Origin: Quillaja saponaria
Lineage: Eukaryota; Streptophyta; Magnoliopsida; Fabales; Quillajaceae
Assembly (NCBI GenBank): GCA_029379385.1
Contig: CM055607.1
Location: 19,956,615-20,020,614, forward strand
Direction of reading: 5' to 3'
DNA length: 64,000 nt
Shown piece by piece: positions 59,133 through 64,000 of this stretch. The notes below the pieces were generated by a model. The model searched no databases, was not told where the DNA came from, and saw only the letters and a list, made by a program, of their open reading frames with translations. Position 1 is the first letter of the stretch, and the number at the start of each line of letters is the position of its first letter. The position numbers and the translations under genes are program-made.

Positions 59133-60590
59133 GGTGATATTATTACTTTTGATTGGGTGCTCCTATGTCAGTAATGAAATGTGTCTGTTTGGCGGGAGGT
59201 TTCAAAATTCGTGGATCTTCTGTAATTTGTTGTTGTTTTTTTGTTTTTGTTTTTCATATATTAAACAAAATTCTGGTAAGTTATGGCTGTTGGTATGAAA
59301 CTGTGAGAATTTCAATTCTTTGTTTTTTCTTTTCTCATCCAATAATGATGCAACTTTTTGATTATTGATAATTCATCTCCTTATATAATTTTAATTAAAT
59401 TACACTTTTAATTCTTATAATTTGATCAAAAATTTAGTTAAATTCCTGTAATATTAAAAAGTCAAAATGCTCAAATTGTTTTGAAAATAAGACAATATAT
59501 ACAGGCACCTCTTATTATAACGTGAAATATCCACATGGTTATAAATTACATTGACACTTATTTGACATATCACCTCTCGTTAAGTTAAATTTAACGAGAT
59601 CGATATAATGTTAAGGAACACATTGCATGAGTTTTAAAAAAAAATATAAGATAGTATTTGAACATTTAAAATTATAATAACTAATAAAAGTGTATTCATT
59701 TTTTCTCTTTTGACTTTTGTGACCAATTAATTTTTGGAATTAAAGTCCATGGTTAGGTTATGAGACCACCTAACTCTTTTGCATTCTATAAATTGGAAAT
59801 AAGACTCGTCAGTCACCCAACTTTTGGAGAACAATGATATATTCATGCGTTTATACTCAATACATATATAATTGGTAGCTCAACTTATCAATCTACATGA
59901 CACATAATTGTCGTGGGAGCGATCACAGTCACCGTAATTGTCCATGTTTCTTATTTTTCTGTTTTTACATTGGGCCCCAAAATATAATTAATACTTATCT
60001 ACTTATTTAACTTCTAGAATAAAATGAAAAATATCAAACAAGTATTTAACGTGAACAATATATAATTTGTCATTAACTCCACTTTTTTTGGTATGCACTA
60101 ATCAATTAATCAATTAAAGTAGTGTTAGATATTTTTTACCCATCACGAGAAAATGTCTATAATTACAGTACTAATAAATTTTTAATGTCCTTATTTCCAT
60201 TTTCTTTTCATCATTAAATATTGACCATATATAAATGCCTACAAATCATTTTCAAACTCCTTTTTTATTTGTTATTTGATGGATCATTAGTTCACATCCC
60301 GATCTTGTAAAAAATTGACTCCCTCAGTTTCTTTTCCTCCCAAAGTAACTTTGCATTATAAAAATGAAAGATAAATTAGTAAATCAGACATATATTGCAT
60401 ATTTAGAAATGATTAGACATTCATGTTTGAAATATTTTTTGTCTGAGCATGGTATGCAAAATAACTGCCAACAGGTTGGAAACAACTATGCTACCCAAAT
60501 GGTATTTTACCAACAAGTGCCAAGTCAGCCCTAATTTGATTAGAATGGAGATTCTTATTGCATTAAAAATAGATTCAGGTCATATACTTA
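59133..60590. other. ABCG 3' region and AT-rich spacer
   Basis: The T-rich region after the stop (59230-59400) probably includes the 3' UTR. No further gene, RNA or clear repeat was recognised. Confidence 0.4.
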
Positions 60591-61070
60591 GAGTGTGTTT
60601 GGTATTACAAAAATTGTGGAATTCAATTCATTCTAAATAAATTTTTATTAAAATCTTGTGTTGGTATCTATCTCTCATGAGAATTCAATTCATTCTAAAT
60701 CATGTTTTTATAACATTTTTTTCATTTTGAATTCTTATCAAAATTGTTATGATTTGTTAAGAATTCAATTCAATTAGACTAAAAATACATATATACCCTT
60801 TATTTTTACTGTTCCTCATATTCACATCTCAAAAACCACAACCCCTCCTTCTTCTTCCTACCCCATTTCTCATCTCATCTATTCCCTTCTTTCTTTCCCC
60901 TCTCCTTCCCCTCATTTCTCTTCCCTCCTTATATTGTATTAGATCTATACCAATGATTTAAGTTGCTTTTGTAGGAAAAAAAAATCTTTTATATGCAAGG
61001 GTAATTTTGTAAAAGTATTAAAATATATTGAATTCTATTATTTATAATAATATTCCAAACACTGCAATTC
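60591..61070. mobile_element. Possible MITE with imperfect inverted ends
   Basis: The left part gtgtgtttggtattac and, reversed, the right part cagtgtttggaatattat resemble each other, and gaattcaatt words recur on both sides. The middle holds a pyrimidine tract (60840-60930). No target duplication was identified. Confidence 0.3.
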
Positions 61071-61430
61071 AATTTAATTCATTTAAATTCTATCACTTAA
61101 ATGATTTATTCCAAATATTGAAAATAATTTCTATTGAATCGAACTGAAATGAAATGAATTGAATTGAATTAAATTCTTGGATTGATTTATTTCAAATTCT
61201 CTTGTCTAGAATTCCTCAAGTTGTTATGTGTTCACCTTTTCAAAGTTTATTAGTGTTACCATTTAATTAGTGATTAACAAGCATTTAAATTTTGTATCCA
61301 TTGACTTTTAGATTCCAGGTAGACTGCGGGCAGTTATACGAAAGTTACCTTTGATTGACAAAAAAGAAAGTACTACATTCTATAACTTCATAATTCTATC
61401 TTATGGAAGATTTGATAACACCAGATTTAT

Positions 61431-62296
61431 TAGGGCTGAAATTCAAATCAAGTAGTTTCAAATATTCTATTAGTTGTATTTGTATTTGAATTCAACTATC
61501 AAATTCAAATTTAAATTTGAATACCTCTTCAAATTTAAAATGATATTTAAATTTGAATTTGACAAATATTCAAATATTTGATTCAAATTTGAATATTTAA
61601 ATTTTTAGTGCAAAAAATAATATTTATCCAAAAAATTTATGTTAAAACTTTAAAAATATAAATATATAAAATTAAATTAAGTAATTTAAAAAAGAAAAAA
61701 ATACAAGTAGTCCAAGACACAAATTAACATCATTCGATGGCATCATACTAAGCCTAAGCCTAACAAGCCTAAGCCTAACTCTAACTGTTAGCCTAAATCT
61801 AACCCTAAACCAAATCCTAAGCCTAACTCTAACTGTAAGCCTAAATCTAACTGTAAGCCAAAGCCTAAGCCTAACTCTTAAGCCTAAGCCTAACTCTAAC
61901 CTTAACCTTAATGCTAATTCTAATCATATCCCTAATTCTAAAATTAACCACAATTTTATTAAAATATATTTTAAAATAGTTGTTAACAAAAATTAATAAA
62001 ATTCTATTTAGTAGAATTACTAAAAATTCTAGAGGATCCAAATCCAAAGTAAAAATGGTAAAAATAATATACATGTATAATTATTTTAAATAAATATCAA
62101 TTAGTTACTTAATCAAATAATTTAATCGAATATCAAATCAAATGCTACCTCATTTGAATTTGATTTGAATTTAAATTCAAACTCTAAAAAGTATTTTTAT
62201 TTTATTTGAATTCATATTCAAATCGACTTCAAATTCAAATAATTAAATCGAATTCAAATTCAAATATCGAATTGTGTGATTTGAATTCCAGCCCTA
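61431..62296. mobile_element. hAT-like non-autonomous element with telomere-like core
   Basis: It is an 866-bp insert with terminal inverted repeats: left TAGGGCTGAAATTCAAATCA, right end reversed TAGGGCTGGAATTCAAATCA (19 of 20). Flanks are agatttat (61423-61430) and agattctt (62297-62304), an imperfect 8-bp duplication (6 of 8). The subterminal parts are full of aaattcaaattt words and so are self-complementary. The centre holds a CCTAAG/CCCTAAA-like array. No transposase. Confidence 0.7.
61748..61911. repeat. Degenerate telomere-like repeat array
   Basis: About 160 bp of cctaag, cctaac and ctctaact words. One exact plant telomere unit, CCCTAAA, lies at 61803-61809. It lies inside the hAT-like element. 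Confidence 0.8.
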
Positions 62297-62317
62297 AGAT
62301 TCTTGAATTAAACTTGT

Positions 62318-63226
62318 AAGAGCCAAATTCTTAAAACGAATCAATTTGTGTAATTTAAAGGAATGACTCATATAATGTTAAGATCCGCTATGTTACTAAT
62401 TTGGCTGGAATTACAATACACCCTCCTCATATAGATCGTGGATCAAGTTCAAGTGCACGGGTTGTGAGGCACTTGGGTCGCAGTGTTGGAGCATTAGAGG
62501 GGCCTAGAACCAACAATTCTAATGCCATGTTAAAGACACATTAAAAGGGCATAGAAACTTAACTCTGATACCATATTAGAGTCACACTCTTAAAACAAAA
62601 CAATTGGTGTTAGGAGGAGTGGCCAATATACATATATGTATAATGTTAAGCTCCACTATGTTAGCATTGCGGAGAATTACCACATACCACTTGACACCCA
62701 TTTCACATAGAAGGTGAATCAAATTCAAGCATGCGAGTTGTATGGCATTTGGGCTAGAATGTTGGATCATTAGAGGGGCCTAGAACCAGTAGCTCTAATG
62801 CCATGTTAAAGATGCATTAGAGGGGCTAGAAACTCAGCTCTGATACCATGTTATAGCCTCACTTTTAAAACCAATCAATTGGTAATAGAAGGAGTGACCT
62901 ATATATACTTAAATATAAGTGAAGCTCCAATATGTAAGTAATGTGGGGAATTACCACATTAACACTCCCTTTCATGTGGAATGTAAATCAAGATAGTTCA
63001 TGCATGCAAGTGAGTGTGTGAGGCATTTGGGCCGGAGTGTTGGAGTATAATTAGAGTGGCCTAGAAAGAACCCAGGTTTAATTCCATGTTAAAGATGCAT
63101 TAAAAGGGCCGAGAATCTAGCTTTGTTACCATGTTAGAGCCACATTCTTAAAGCCAAACAATTGATATTACGAGTAGTGGTCCATATTCTTATATATAAT
63201 GTTAAGCTCCACTATGTTACTAGGCC
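62318..63226. repeat. Tandem repeat, about 3.3 copies of a ~270-bp unit
   Basis: Starts near 62318, 62578, 62853 and 63136 with forms of gagccacattcttaaaacc. Each unit holds taagctccactatgtta, ggaattaccacat, gttggagcattagaggggcc, taatgccatgttaaaga and gctctgataccatgtta. Copies have diverged by substitutions and small indels. Non-coding. Confidence 0.85.
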
Positions 63227-64000
63227 TTTTTCCCGATTAAGATTCTTACTAGTTTTTTTTTTTTTTTTTTCAATTAGGATCTTACTTGGCCTTTTCTTGA
63301 CTTTCAAGAAAACAAGTCTTGTTGTTTAATTTAATTAAATCACTTATTTTATATGAAGTAGTTAAAACAAATGCATTTGATAAATTATCATAATGCCTTC
63401 ACAAATTTAGAACTTAACAATTGCGTCCAAATCATCCATTAATCATTCAAGGTCTATAACCTAAATTAATTAAAGTGGGTAACCCATTAGGTTCTCTTAG
63501 AGGTTGGTAATAAATGTAATTGAAAATTTTCTAAGAAGCATGATTAAATTAAAACTCCTTTTAATTCAATCTTGTTTTCTTTAAACCAACCAATTCACAT
63601 TTATAGATCAAGATTAACATCTAGATTTGTGTCATGACCACCCAAGTATAAGCGAAGTTAAGATATTTTGATCAAACCTTTTAGTGGTTGGTTACCGTGC
63701 CATTCAATCCTTTCATCATGCATATCTCTAGATAGACATAGGGTATATATTCTAGTGTTAACTTTAACTCTATTTAAATTCATTAGGACTTGAACTAAAG
63801 TTTATAATTTTGTTTCTCAAAAAGAGATTCATGAAAACACTTTTCTTAATCTTTTTCACTTTGCAAAGATTTCCTTACTTGTTTTAAGTGGCCATGGGTT
63901 ATTCTTTCTTGTTATTGGGGATGATGATTTCTTTGTTAATTATTCATCTATCTTCATGTATTTCACTTCATGTCCAATTACTATCCATTTTCATCCTTTT
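63227..64000. other. AT-rich spacer at window end
   Basis: A poly-T run lies at 63253-63270. No gene or element was recognised to the window edge. Confidence 0.4.

Noticed and set aside
61748..61911. True chromosome end or telomere
   Set aside because: The array is short, degenerate, and lies inside a terminal-repeat element with ordinary DNA on both sides.

Overview
This window is plant nuclear DNA, most likely from a eudicot. The evidence is one spliced housekeeping gene with GT-AG introns, one intronless plant ABCG half-transporter gene, and a dense bed of plant-type retrotransposons (Sirevirus-like Ty1/copia, Athila-like Ty3/gypsy, RTE-type LINEs) plus small DNA transposons in very AT-rich spacers. 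The species cannot be named from the sequence alone. Only two genes look intact.

Layout. 1-0.9 kb: reverse-strand RTE LINE fragment. 1.37-7.2 kb: PRP3/RDM16-like splicing-factor gene, six coding exons, 910 aa, plus strand, with a Mutator-like MITE in its last intron. 8.1-8.6 kb: broken RNase H-like coding fragment, minus strand. 9.1-34.2 kb: a Sirevirus-like element in two pieces. Its 5' LTR, primer site and gag lie at 9.1-11.8 kb, and its env-like ORF and 3' LTR at 31.2-34.2 kb. Between them sits a cluster of decayed Athila elements: a fragment at 11.8-15.2 kb carrying a 160-bp tandem array and a probable Tekay-type LTR; a plus-strand element with both LTRs, gag, pol and env-like ORF at 15.2-24.9 kb; and a minus-strand element at 24.9-30.36 kb. 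A 5'-truncated RTE LINE with a perfect 12-bp target duplication lies at 30.6-31.2 kb. 34.2-38.7 kb: a pol-less Athila-like element. 40.4-46.6 kb: a minus-strand Athila element truncated at its 5' end. 46.6-56.2 kb: AT-rich spacer with a probable Sirevirus-type LTR fragment, a roughly 1-kb tandem duplication (one copy carrying a hAT MITE, the other giving the empty site) and a triplicated AT-rich module. 56.3-59.1 kb: promoter and coding region of an ABCG6-like transporter, plus strand. 59.1-64 kb: spacer with a hAT-like element containing telomere-like repeats and a roughly 270-bp tandem repeat.

The two genes are unrelated in function. PRP3 is a U4/U6 snRNP protein acting in the nucleus. The ABCG protein is a plasma-membrane half-transporter of a clade linked to suberin and other lipid barriers. 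Everything between them is transposon-derived or unrecognised spacer. I found no new multi-gene system. The most informative structures are the nested retrotransposon history, the hAT MITE with a paralogous empty site, the higher-order tandem array, and the loss of a catalytic reverse-transcriptase aspartate in all three pol-bearing Athila elements. Exon borders and element limits were read by eye and can be off by a few bases where marked approximate.
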